DNA of 14,660 nucleotides from an uncultured Acidobacteriota bacterium (GTDB taxonomy: Bacteria; Acidobacteriota; Thermoanaerobaculia; Gp7-AA8). The stretch is taken from contig CAMPKJ010000110.1 of NCBI GenBank assembly GCA_946887105.1, forward strand, positions 1 to 14,660. The letters run 5' to 3'. Within the stretch, counting starts at the first letter, position 1. Each line of letters opens with the position of its first letter. Positions 1 to 9,148 of the stretch are shown here, one piece after another. The notes under the pieces were generated by a model. It saw only the letters and a list, made by a program, of their open reading frames with translations. It was not told where the DNA came from and did not search any database. A program made the position numbers and the translations under genes.

Positions 1-38
1 GGAATGCCGAGCGACAGCAACAGCAGTGCGACGAGCAT
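1..38 (-). CDS. 5' end of an unidentified secreted or membrane protein, cut by the left window edge
   Basis: Only about 12 codons are visible, starting at an ATG at 38..36 and reading MLVALLLLSLGI, a hydrophobic run typical of the start of a signal peptide. An AGGTGA Shine-Dalgarno, which contains the stop codon of the upstream adaptor gene, lies 6 nt before the ATG; the adaptor stop is 6 nt upstream. The gene is therefore the fourth member of the ABC efflux operon. By analogy with MacAB-TolC-type operons an outer-membrane efflux protein would fit, but the visible residues cannot show this. A GTG two bases further upstream opens a different frame whose product is not signal-like, so the ATG frame is preferred. 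Confidence 0.55.
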   Translation of the reverse strand, partial: MLVALLLLSLGI

Positions 39-44
39 TCACCG

Positions 45-1202
45 TCACCTCTCCGAGACGCGAACCGCATCGTAAACCTGATCGGATGGATGGACGACGA
101 TCGCGTCGCCCGGAACGAGTCCGCTGATGATCTCGACTTCCGTGTCGCTCATGTGCCCGACGCCGACGCGCTGCAGATGCGCGCGACCGTCGCGCACGGC
201 GAACGCGGTCCACGCCCCGCCGGTCGTGAAGAGCGCCGTCGCCGGCACCTTCGCCGCCGTGCCGCGCCACAGCACGACACGCACGTCGACGCGATACTGA
301 TCGCCGAGCACCGCGGGCGGCTCGAGGAGCTCGCAGACGACGTTGACACGCTGCTCTTCCACGCCTAGCGCGGAGATCTTCGTGAACGCCGCTGGCTCGA
401 CGAGACGCACGCGCGCGGCGAGCGGGTCTTGGCCACCCCAGCGCTCGATGCGCGCCTCGGCGCCGGAGCGGATGCGAACGGCATCGGTCGAGAGAAAGTC
501 GGCCACGACTTCCAGCGATGCGGAATCGCCGACGAGGATCAGCGGCGTCCCCGCGGCGACGACGGTCTCGCTCTCGCGCAGCACCTGCAGCACGCGGCCG
601 CGCACGGGCGAGCGCACCACGACGTCGTGCTCCGCGTCGAACTCTCCGAGCGCCGCTCGTGCGACGGCAACGTCATAGGCGGTGGCTTCGGCGCGGAAAC
701 GCGCGGCCTCCTGCTCCTTCGCGGCCATCGACTCGGACGTTAGGGCGGCCTCGAGTGCGTCGCGCGAGACGATCGCATCGTCCGCCAGTTTGCGCATGCG
801 ATCCGCTTCGAGGTGTGCGCGCCGCGCCGCATCGCGCGTGCGGCGCAGCAGCGCCTCCGCCTCGCGCGCGGCGCGTTCGGCCGCATGCAGCCGCGCAGTG
901 AGCTGCGCTTCCTGCCGCGGATCGAGCGGCGCGGGCTCGATGTGTACGAGAGGCGTATCGGGGCTGACCGAGTCGCCCGCGTGCACCTCGACGCGCCGCA
1001 GCCGCCCTGCCACCGGCGCCGCGACTTCATAGCGCTCGCGGATGCGCGTGATCCCATCCTCGGCAATGCTCACTTCGAGCGGACCGCGAGTCACCTGCGC
1101 GACGTCCACCGCGATCGGGTCGGGCACCAGCGCCCACGCCGCGACCGCAACGACGCACGTCCCGGCCAAGGCCACTCCCCACCTGCGCCTGGTCATCTTC
1201 AT
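45..1202 (-). CDS. HlyD/MacA-type periplasmic adaptor of an ABC efflux system
   Basis: This 385-residue membrane-fusion protein should link the inner-membrane ABC permease to an outer-membrane channel. Residues 8-26 form one hydrophobic membrane anchor after a basic start (MKMTRRRW). The first half of a lipoyl-like domain lies near residues 58-90 (VAAPVAGRLRRVEVHAGD). A long Ala/Glu/Arg-rich coiled-coil hairpin follows at about 93-190, and the second lipoyl half at about 194-227 (VVVRSPVRGRVLQVL). The remainder is the beta-barrel and membrane-proximal region (VVLWRGTAAKVPATALF, ISGLVPGDAIVV). Length and domain order are normal for the family. The start is the ATG at 1202, 4 nt after the permease stop; its GGGAG Shine-Dalgarno lies 7 nt upstream and runs directly into that stop. 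Substrate cannot be inferred. Confidence 0.93.
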   Translation of the reverse strand: MKMTRRRWGVALAGTCVVAVAAWALVPDPIAVDVAQVTRGPLEVSIAEDGITRIRERYEVAAPVAGRLRRVEVHAGDSVSPDTPLVHIEPAPLDPRQEAQLTARLHAAERAAREAEALLRRTRDAARRAHLEADRMRKLADDAIVSRDALEAALTSESMAAKEQEAARFRAEATAYDVAVARAALGEFDAEHDVVVRSPVRGRVLQVLRESETVVAAGTPLILVGDSASLEVVADFLSTDAVRIRSGAEARIERWGGQDPLAARVRLVEPAAFTKISALGVEEQRVNVVCELLEPPAVLGDQYRVDVRVVLWRGTAAKVPATALFTTGGAWTAFAVRDGRAHLQRVGVGHMSDTEVEIISGLVPGDAIVVHPSDQVYDAVRVSER

Positions 1203-1206
1203 GGCA

Positions 1207-3566
1207 TCACTCCCTGGTCTTCAGCACTTCCACGAGATCCAACGTTCCGATCCGTCGCTGCACGACGAATGCGGTGAGCGTCGCCGCCAGCGCGATCACG
1301 AAGAACGAGATCGCGTACGTGCGCGCGCTGATCACGAGCGGAATCCGGTACAGCTCCGAATCGAACTTCATGACGATGTAGATGCAGAGCGTCTGGCCGG
1401 CGGCGAAGCCGATCGGGATCGAGGCCAGCGTGAGCACGGCCTGCTCGCCGAGGAGCATCGTTCCCACTTCGCCTTTCGAGAAGCCGAGCACGCGCAGGCT
1501 GGCCAGATCGCGGCCGCGCTCGGATAGCGCGATCCGCGCTCCGTTGTAGGTCACGCCGAATGCGATCACGCAGGCGAACGGCACGATCACCAACGCCGAG
1601 ATGTAGATGTTCTCGACGATGCGCTCGCGGACGCTGGCGAGCATGGCCTCGCGCAGCGACACGGAGGCCACGCCCGGCATGGCCTTCAGCGCCGCGTACA
1701 GCTCCGCGGCGCGCGCGGGCTGGACCGCCAGATGCGCCCCGGAGAGCGAAGGTCCTTCGCGCAGGAAGCGGTTCACGTCGTCGCGCGCCGCGTACGCGGA
1801 GAGGCCGATCGACTCGTCGAGCAGTGCCGCGACGCGCATCCGTGCCACCGGCCGCGGAGCGGCGAGCGCCTCGACGATCACGTCGTCGCCGGCGCTGACT
1901 CCGAGAACGTTGGCGAGCTTCCTGGTCAGCACCACGCCTTTGGGCGGCAGCGTCACTTCCTCGCCGTGGATGCCGATGAGCCGGCGCATGGTCGCGCCGC
2001 GCTCGAGGCCGACCAGCGTGAGGCGCCGCGAGTGATGGCCCGCGCGGATGCGCACGGGCACGACGCGCATCGGTTCGGCGCGGATGACGCCCGGCAGCCG
2101 CGCGATCGCGTGCAATGCCTCGTCGCCGCGCGCTTCGTACAGGGCAATGGTCGCGTCGTCCGACTGCGCGGCGCCGAACTGCACCTCGATCATCGACTCG
2201 AGCGCGTCGAACGAGAACTGCGTGGCTACCAGAATCATCCCGGCCATCGACATGGCCAGCACGGACATGACCGTGCGCAGCGGCGTCCGATCCAGCGACC
2301 GCAGGATCATCCGCAACGGCGGCGACACCGCACGGATCACTTTCCATCGATCGATGAGGCTCGTACCGAATCGCATCGGCGTCTGGCCGCGCATCCCCTC
2401 GGCCGGCGGCAACGCCACGACGCGCCGCACCGCCACCAGCGATCCGACCAGCGCGGCGAGCACGGTCGTGCCGACCGAGACCGCGATCGCCGCCGCGCTC
2501 ACCCGAAACTGCAGCGCCGGGAAATGAAAGAACTGCGTGTAGAGATTCGTGAGATTGCGGCCGAGCCAGATCCCGACCGGAATGCCCACCAGCGAGCCGG
2601 CGGCGACGATCAGCAGTCCGAACGCGGCGAAGTGGCGGCCCACCGGGCCGTTCTCGTACCCGAATGCCTTCAACACCGCGATCTGCTCGCGCTGCGACTG
2701 CACCAGGCGCATCAGCATGAGGTGAATGAGCAGCGCGGCGACGGCGAGAAAGATCGCCGGCATCATCATCGACATCACGCGGTCCTGCGCGAGCTCGCCC
2801 TCGAGGAAACGGTGCGAGCTCTGACCGTCGCGGCCGTATGCGCCGAGGCCTCCGTAGCGCGCGAGCGTGCGGTCGATTTCCGCGATGACCTCGGGCTCGG
2901 ACGCACCCGGCGCGAGCGCGCAGGCAACGTCGTTGAACGCTCCCTGCATCCCCGTCGCGGCGGCAAGGTGATGGCGGCGCATCCAGGCGATTCCGAACCG
3001 GCGGTGGTCGGGAAATGCATCGCCGCGCGACTCGTCCACGAATTCGGGAGTGATCGCCACGCCGCAGACCCGCAGTCTGCGCCAGCGACTGTTGATGATT
3101 GCGGCGATCTGCGATCCGGGGCGGAGCGCGTTCGCTTCGGCGAATGCCTCGCTGATCAGCACTTCATCGGGGTGCATGGGCAGCCGCCCGCGGCGCACGT
3201 GCACGTTGTCGAGCCGGGGCTCGCCATCGTCCGGCAACGACAGCAGCAACGCGCTCGCGGGTTCATCGAGGCCGGGCACGTCGAGGATCACGTTCGACGC
3301 GACGCGCGTCTGCACGTCCACCACGCCGTCGATCTCGCGCAGCCGCTGCGCCATCGGCTCCGGTGCGCGCTTCAGCGATGCGAAAACGTCGGCGAAGCGG
3401 TAGAGGTCGTAATAGGCGCGCCGTGTGATGAGCAACGACTCGTACGCGCCGCGCATGGTCACGTACGACGCCACGGCCGCCGCCACGACCAGCGCGATGG
3501 CGATTGCCTGTCCGCGCATGTGCAGCAGATCGCGAAAGAGCTTGCGGCGGAGGTTGACGGTGGTCG

Positions 3567-3573
<7 letters not shown>
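1207..3573 (-). CDS. FtsX-type ABC transporter permease, duplicated 8-TM form
   Basis: This 788-residue inner-membrane permease is partner to the ATPase encoded just upstream. TM1 is at about residues 21-40, followed by a large extracytoplasmic domain (about 45-262). A three-helix FtsX bundle lies at about 266-290, 313-340 and 357-385. A second unit repeats this, with TM5 at about 433-453, a second extracytoplasmic domain, and three C-terminal helices from about residue 650 ([18 protein letters not shown] onward), ending [13 protein letters not shown]. The cytosolic loops ([15 protein letters not shown] and [15 protein letters not shown]) are the paired FtsX coupling motifs. No ATPase domain is fused, so it is not MacB itself. 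The start is a GTG at 3573 with a GGAGGAG Shine-Dalgarno 7 nt upstream; the gene overlaps the ATPase stop by 7 nt, implying coupled translation. The adaptor next door points to efflux rather than lipoprotein release. Confidence 0.92.
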
Positions 3574-4301
<728 letters not shown>

Positions 4302-4416
4302 GCTCCCAACGTAACGACGTTGCGATGACGGGACACTGCCGGCCGTCACGCGCATGTGTACGCACCGTCGTCGACCGCCCGCCGCGCGCGACACAACTTG
4401 GGGCTGGAGGTGCTTC
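4302..4416. other. Divergent intergenic region between the ABC efflux operon and the hydrolase
   Basis: These 115 bp must hold the promoters of both the leftward ABC operon and the rightward hydrolase gene. I cannot point to a convincing -35/-10 pair on either strand. The region holds two short inverted repeats: CAACGT/ACGTTG (4307-4322, 4-nt spacer) immediately upstream of the ATPase gene, and TGACGG/CCGTCA (4326-4348, 11-nt spacer). Six-base arms at this density are close to what GC-rich DNA gives by chance, so they are candidate operators only. Confidence 0.4.
4307..4322. promoter_or_regulatory. Inverted repeat abutting the ABC ATPase start, possible operator or leader hairpin
   Basis: CAACGT, a 4-nt spacer (AACG) and ACGTTG form a perfect 6-bp inverted repeat that ends 5 bp upstream of the ATPase ATG, directly touching its GGGAG ribosome-binding sequence. 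As DNA it could be an operator. As RNA it would form a small hairpin next to the ribosome-binding site of a start that already has awkward spacing. Nothing else supports either role. Confidence 0.25.
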
Positions 4417-5409
4417 ATGCGAACGATCCACTCGCGGGTGCTCGCGGCTGGCGGAGCCGTCGCGGCCGGTGCGGCCGCACTCACCTATTCCGCTTACCGC
4501 AAAGAGATGGACGGGGCCAGACGGCGAATCAACACGGAGAGACAAGTCATCGACTCGGCACACGGGACGATCGAGTTCGGCGAGTGCGGAGACGGGCCGG
4601 CGGTTCTGGTCATCCACGGAGCCGGCGGCGGTTTCGATCAGGGGCTGGAGCTGGGACGCGCGATCGTGGGCGACGGCTACCGCGTCATTGCCCCGTCCCG
4701 TTTCGGCTACCTCGGCACCGCGCTTCCTGCCGATGCCACCGCGGAAGCACAGGCCGCGGCTCACCTGCGGTTGCTCGACGCATTGCAGCTCGAGCGCGTC
4801 CCCGTCGTCGGCGTTTCCGCCGGCGCTCCTTCGGCGATGCGGCTCTGCCTGGAGCACCCCGAGCGATGCGCGGCGCTGGTGTTGATGGTGCCGCTGGCGT
4901 GGGCGCCGGAGCGAACGCGAGCCAACATGCCATCACCGTTCTTCGCGAACGTGTTGAACGCCCTCACCGAGTCGGACTTTCTCTTCTGGGCGGCGACGAA
5001 GATCGCGCGGATGACGCTTTTGCAAACGATCCTCGGCACTCCTGTCGGGGCGTACCGGAATGCCGGCGAAGGCGAACGCCGCAACGTCGATCGCCTGCTG
5101 CACAGCATCGTTCCGATCAGCAGCCGCGCCGGAGGAATCAGGAACGACGCCGTCGTTGCCGATGCTCTGACGCCGTACGCGCTGGAGGCCATCCGCGTCC
5201 CCACGCTCATCATCAGCGCGGCGGACTGTCTCTACGGAACGTACGAGAGCAGCTACTACACCGCCGAGGAGATCCCGAATGCGCGCTTCGCAGGGTTCTC
5301 CAGCGGCGGTCATCTGCTCCTCGGACACGACCGGGAAGTCCGTGCGCTGATCGCGAACTTCCTGGCGGAATCCCTTGCGACAGGAGCGCAGGCGGCGATG
5401 GCGATCTGA
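4417..5409 (+). CDS. Alpha/beta hydrolase with N-terminal membrane or signal segment
   Basis: This 330-residue alpha/beta-hydrolase-fold protein has a complete catalytic set: oxyanion motif HGAGGG (His67 onward), nucleophile elbow GVSAG with Ser134, a likely acid at Asp270 (SAADCLYG) and a likely base at His299 ([10 protein letters not shown]). Residues 1-30 (basic MRTIHSR, then a run of Ala/Gly/Leu) look like a signal peptide or membrane anchor, so the enzyme probably acts outside the cytoplasm. The start is the ATG at 4417, with a strong GGAGG Shine-Dalgarno 6 nt upstream. An in-frame ATG at 4354 would add 21 Arg-rich residues and has no such signal. The gene stands alone, divergent from the ABC operon and convergent with cusA, whose stop lies 10 bp away. 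The substrate is not recognisable; an esterase or C-C/ester-bond hydrolase is the broad expectation. Confidence 0.88.
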   Translation: MRTIHSRVLAAGGAVAAGAAALTYSAYRKEMDGARRRINTERQVIDSAHGTIEFGECGDGPAVLVIHGAGGGFDQGLELGRAIVGDGYRVIAPSRFGYLGTALPADATAEAQAAAHLRLLDALQLERVPVVGVSAGAPSAMRLCLEHPERCAALVLMVPLAWAPERTRANMPSPFFANVLNALTESDFLFWAATKIARMTLLQTILGTPVGAYRNAGEGERRNVDRLLHSIVPISSRAGGIRNDAVVADALTPYALEAIRVPTLIISAADCLYGTYESSYYTAEEIPNARFAGFSSGGHLLLGHDREVRALIANFLAESLATGAQAAMAI

Positions 5410-5419
5410 CGTCCCGTCA
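5407..5419. terminator. Tiny inverted repeat between convergent stop codons, weak terminator candidate
   Basis: TGACG, a 3-nt spacer (TCC) and CGTCA fill the gap between the hydrolase stop (whose TGA starts the repeat) and the cusA stop at 5420-5422. It would form a 5-bp hairpin on either strand, but neither strand has a T-tract. A bidirectional terminator would be expected in this position, yet this one is too short to be convincing. Confidence 0.18.
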
Positions 5420-8400
5420 TCACTGCTCCGTGATTTCTCCGCAGCCGCGCATGGAGGCGTCGAAGTACGGGTTCCCGAGCTCGCCTTTCGGCTGGAGCCA
5501 GGAATGCTTCGCCATCGAGCAGTACGCGACCACCGGCCGCGGCTCCTCCTTCGCCGCCTTGCGATACGCGATCATCGCGTCCGAGAGTTCGGCGAACGCG
5601 TGACGGGCGTGTTCGAGATCCGCTGCCTGCGCGAGCGCATCCGCGCGCGAGGCCACTGCGTCCTGCTCTTCACCGCGCGCCGCGGTGGCGAGGTCCTGCG
5701 CGCGCGCCTTTGCATCGGGCAGCGATTGGTTCATCAGCGCGAGCCGCACGGCGTCGTATCGCGGAAAGAGCGGCTGCGCGTCGTCACTACCCGCGATGAA
5801 CATCGCGCCGGCGACGAACATCGCCACCGCCACGCTGCCGGCCAACGCCACTTTCGGCCAGCGGCGCGGCTGTGCGGTCTCCTCTTCCTCACGCGGCAGC
5901 TCCCGTTTCCGCCACAGCAGATAGACGGCCGGATAGACGAGCAACTCCATCAGGAACGAGGTGGAGAGGCCACCGATCATCGGCGCGGCGATGCGCTTCA
6001 TGACGTCCGCACCCGCGCCGGTGGACCACATGATCGGCACGAGACCGAAGAACGCGCAGGCCACGGTCATGACCTTCGGCCGCACGCGCTGCACGGCACC
6101 GTGAAGGATGGCTTCGTTCAACTCCGCGCGATTGCGCAGCAGGCCCTTCGCGCGCCGCTCGGCGTAGGAGAGGTCGAGATAGAGGAGCATGAAGATGCCG
6201 GTCTCGGCGTCGAGACCGAGCAGTGCGATGAGGCCGACCCATACGCCGATGGAGATGTTGTAGCCGAGGGCATAGAGCAGCCACACCGCGCCGACCGCGC
6301 TGAACGGGACGGCCAGCAGCACGATGGTGGTCTTCATCATCGACTTCGTGTTCATGTAGATCAGGCCGAACACGATGAAGAGCGTCAGCGGAAGGATGAC
6401 TTTCATCTTCTCCTTCACGCGCGCCATCGCTTCGTACTGACCGCTCCAGGTGAGCAGGTAGCCGGGCTTCAACTTCAATTGCGCATCGACCGCGCGCTTC
6501 GCGTCTTCGACGTAGCCGCCGATGTCCCGCCGTGCCGTGTCGACGTCCACGTAGACGTAGCCGGAGAGCTTGCCGTCCTCGTCGCGGATCATGGCCGGGC
6601 CCTCGACGAGCTTGATCGTGGCCAGCTGGCCGAGGGGGATCTGCGCGCCGCCCATCGTGGAAACGAGCGTGCGTGCGAGCTCGTCGACATCGTCGCGCAG
6701 CTCGCGCGGATAGCGGATGTTGATCGGGTACCGCTCGCGCCCTTCGATGGTCGTGGAGACGTTCTCGCCGCCGATCGCGGTCATGATCACGTCCTGCACG
6801 TCTTTGATGCTCAGGCCATGGCGGGCGATCTGTTCGCGATCGAGATCGAAGTCGACGAAGTAGCCGCCGGCGGTCCGTTCGCCGTACACGCTGCGCGTGC
6901 CGGGGACGGTCTGCAGGATGCCTTCGAGCTGCTGCCCGATCCGTTCGATCTCCTCGAGATCCGAGCCGAAGATCTTCACGCCGACCGGCGTGCGGATTCC
7001 GGTGGTGAGCATGTCGATGCGGTTCTTGATCGGCATGGTCCAGGCGTTGGTCTGGCCAGGCAGGGTCAGCTTCGCGTTCATGTCGTTGACCAGCTCGTCC
7101 CACGAGATCGTTTCGGGCCAGAGCGGCCGGAGCAGAGGCTTGAGAAACTCCGGCGTCCACGGCGAATACCAGCGCTCCTTCGTTCGCCACTGATCGGCCG
7201 GTTTCAGGACCACCACCGTCTCCATCATCGAGAACGGCGCGGGATCGGTCGATGTGTCCGCGCGGCCGGCCTTGCCGAAGACGCGCTCGACTTCCGGAAT
7301 CGTCTTGAGCAGCGCGTCCTGCCGCTGCAACAACGCGGTCGCCTCGGTCACGGAGATGCCGGGGAGCGTCGTCGGCATGTAGAGGATCGTGCCCTCGTTG
7401 AGCGGCGGCATGAACTCGTGGCCGAGCTTCCTGTAGACCGGAATGGTTGCGATCACGACCAGCACGGCGATGCCGATGGTGAGACGAGGATTGCGCAGCA
7501 CCCACTGCGCCGGCGGCCCATAGATCCTGAACAGGACCCTGGAGATGGGGTGCTTCTCTTCGGGAACCATCCTGCCGATGAGCACCGCGTTGACGATGCG
7601 CGCCGCGAACTTCGGCCGGAACTCGAACTTCTTCATGCGCGTGAAGAGCAGCCGGATGGCGGGATCGAGCGTCACCGCGAGGATCGCGGCGATGGCCATG
7701 GCGAAGTTCTTCGTGAACGCGAGCGGCCGAAAGAGCCGCCCTTCCTGCGCTTCCAGCGCGAAGATGGGGATGAATGCGATGGCGATCACCATCAGCGAGT
7801 AGAAGCTGGGACGGCCCACCTCCTGGATGGCGGTGATGAGCACCTCTTTGTAGTCGCCCTTTCTCCCGTCCGCCTCCCACGCCTCGAGCTTCTTGTGTGC
7901 GTTCTCGACGACCACCACCGCGGCGTCGACGAGCGCGCCGATGGCCACGGCGATGCCGCCGAGGGACATGATGTTCGCGTTGATCCCGAACAGCTGCATC
8001 GGGATGAACGAGAGGATCACCGCCGCCGGGATGGTGATGATCGGAATGACGGAGCTGGGGATGTGCCACAGGAAGACCAGGATGACCAGCGAGACGATGA
8101 GCATCTCCAGGATCAGCTCGTGCTTGAGCGTGTCGATCGACTGCTCGATGAGCTCCGAGCGGTCGTACGTCGTCACGATCTGCACGCCTTCGGGCAGCGT
8201 CTTCTGCACGTCAGCGAGCTTCTCCTTCACCCGCTCGATGACCTCGAGCGCGTTCTCGCCGTGACGCATCACCACGACGCCCGACGCGACTTCTCCTTCG
8301 CCGTCGAGCTCCGCCACACCGCGCCGGAGCTCGGGGCCGAGCTGCACGCTGGCGACGTCGCGCAGCCGCACCGGCGTCCCGCGTCCATCGGTCTTGACGA

Positions 8401-9136
8401 CGATCTGCTCCAGATCCTCGACGCGCTTCACGTAGCCGCGTGCGCGCACCATGTACTCCGCGCCGCTCCACTCCACCAGGCGCCCACCCACTTCGCTGTT
8501 CGACGCCCGCACCGCTTCCGTGACCTGCATGAGCGGGATGCCATACGCGGCCAGGCGATTCGGATCGACGGTGATCTGGTACTGCCGCACAAACCCGCCA
8601 AGCGACGCCACCTCGGCCACACCCGGCACGGCCTGCACGGCATACCGGATGTGCCAGTCCTGCAGCGAGCGCAGATCGGCCAGCGAATGCCGGCCGCTCC
8701 TGTCGACGAGCGCGTACTGGAACACCCACCCGACGCCGCTGGCATCGGGTCCGAGCTCGGTCTGCACGCCTTCCGGAAGACGCGGCTGGATCTTCGACAG
8801 ATACTCCAGCGTGCGGCTGCGCGCCCAATAGAGATCCGTCCCCTCCTCGAAGATCACGTACACGTACGAAAAGCCGAAATCGGAGAAGCCGCGGATGGTC
8901 TTGACTTTCGGCGCGCCGAGCATCGCGGTGACGATCGGATAGGTGACCTGGTCCTCGATGATGTCGGGGCTGCGGTCCCATCGCGAGTAGACGATCACCT
9001 GCGTGTCGGAGAGATCGGGCAGCGCGTCGAGCGCGATCTGCTGCATCGACCACATGCCGATGAACACGAGCGCCGCGACGATGGTCAGCGTGGCGAAGCG
9101 GTTCGTGGCGCAGATGCGAATCAGTTTCTCGATCAT
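5420..9136 (-). CDS. cusA: CusA-type Cu(I)/Ag(I) RND efflux pump with a C-terminal DUF3347-like domain
   Basis: This 1238-residue HME-RND proton antiporter should export Cu(I)/Ag(I) through CusB and the TolC-like channel. Residues matching the E. coli CusA metal site are present: Met587 (LYMP), Met637 and Glu639 (SMMET), Met709 (RIDMLTTG). The relay acids Asp404 (ALVDAAVVVVEN) and Glu978 (GLDAETG) and the RPKVMTV lysine are also kept. E. coli CusA has 1047 residues. From about residue 1083 this protein adds a charged linker, an extra hydrophobic helix (KVALAGSVAVAMFVAGAMF) and a domain ending in YCSMAKHSWLQ and NPYFDASMRGCGE (Cys1206, Cys1232), the DUF3347 signature. The start is the ATG at 9136, 6 nt after GGGGAG. 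The ATG at 9142 overlaps the cusB stop and is a possible alternative. The gene is last in the operon. Confidence 0.95.
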   Translation of the reverse strand: MIEKLIRICATNRFATLTIVAALVFIGMWSMQQIALDALPDLSDTQVIVYSRWDRSPDIIEDQVTYPIVTAMLGAPKVKTIRGFSDFGFSYVYVIFEEGTDLYWARSRTLEYLSKIQPRLPEGVQTELGPDASGVGWVFQYALVDRSGRHSLADLRSLQDWHIRYAVQAVPGVAEVASLGGFVRQYQITVDPNRLAAYGIPLMQVTEAVRASNSEVGGRLVEWSGAEYMVRARGYVKRVEDLEQIVVKTDGRGTPVRLRDVASVQLGPELRRGVAELDGEGEVASGVVVMRHGENALEVIERVKEKLADVQKTLPEGVQIVTTYDRSELIEQSIDTLKHELILEMLIVSLVILVFLWHIPSSVIPIITIPAAVILSFIPMQLFGINANIMSLGGIAVAIGALVDAAVVVVENAHKKLEAWEADGRKGDYKEVLITAIQEVGRPSFYSLMVIAIAFIPIFALEAQEGRLFRPLAFTKNFAMAIAAILAVTLDPAIRLLFTRMKKFEFRPKFAARIVNAVLIGRMVPEEKHPISRVLFRIYGPPAQWVLRNPRLTIGIAVLVVIATIPVYRKLGHEFMPPLNEGTILYMPTTLPGISVTEATALLQRQDALLKTIPEVERVFGKAGRADTSTDPAPFSMMETVVVLKPADQWRTKERWYSPWTPEFLKPLLRPLWPETISWDELVNDMNAKLTLPGQTNAWTMPIKNRIDMLTTGIRTPVGVKIFGSDLEEIERIGQQLEGILQTVPGTRSVYGERTAGGYFVDFDLDREQIARHGLSIKDVQDVIMTAIGGENVSTTIEGRERYPINIRYPRELRDDVDELARTLVSTMGGAQIPLGQLATIKLVEGPAMIRDEDGKLSGYVYVDVDTARRDIGGYVEDAKRAVDAQLKLKPGYLLTWSGQYEAMARVKEKMKVILPLTLFIVFGLIYMNTKSMMKTTIVLLAVPFSAVGAVWLLYALGYNISIGVWVGLIALLGLDAETGIFMLLYLDLSYAERRAKGLLRNRAELNEAILHGAVQRVRPKVMTVACAFFGLVPIMWSTGAGADVMKRIAAPMIGGLSTSFLMELLVYPAVYLLWRKRELPREEEETAQPRRWPKVALAGSVAVAMFVAGAMFIAGSDDAQPLFPRYDAVRLALMNQSLPDAKARAQDLATAARGEEQDAVASRADALAQAADLEHARHAFAELSDAMIAYRKAAKEEPRPVVAYCSMAKHSWLQPKGELGNPYFDASMRGCGEITEQ
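5423..5890 (-). other. C-terminal extension of CusA: linker, extra TM helix and DUF3347-like metal-binding domain
   Basis: This marks the segment of the cusA gene that has no counterpart in E. coli CusA, about 156 codons in the same uninterrupted frame. In order it encodes an acidic/basic linker (RKRELPREEEE), a probable ninth-type extra membrane helix, a helical region (YDAVRLALMNQSLPDAKARAQ ... HARHAFAELSDAMIAY), and the cysteine- and methionine-bearing end. The pattern YCSM-x(n)-W-x-NPYF-x(n)-M-x-x-CGE is that of DUF3347, which I know mainly from the C-termini of CusB-like adaptors and from stand-alone periplasmic proteins. The extra helix would place the domain in the periplasm if the RND C-terminus is cytoplasmic. 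Confidence 0.8.
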
Positions 9137-9148
9137 GGTCATCTCCCC
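9136..9148 (-). promoter_or_regulatory. Ribosome-binding site with doubled start codon at cusA
   Basis: On the minus strand GGGGAG (9148..9143) is followed with no spacer by ATG (9142), one ACC codon, then a second in-frame ATG (9136). The first ATG overlaps the cusB stop (ATGA). Only the second has normal spacing (6 nt), so it is taken as the start. The first may serve re-initiation by ribosomes finishing cusB. Confidence 0.6.

Noticed and set aside
4302..4484. Upstream extension of the ABC ATPase to 4484
   Set aside because: It would overlap the hydrolase start and its strong GGAGG site on the other strand, and the extra residues have no ABC-family counterpart.
5420..9136. Divalent-metal (CzcA-type, Co/Zn/Cd) specificity for the RND pump
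   Set aside because: All three methionines and the glutamate of the CusA Cu(I)/Ag(I) site are present at corresponding positions, which favours monovalent metals.
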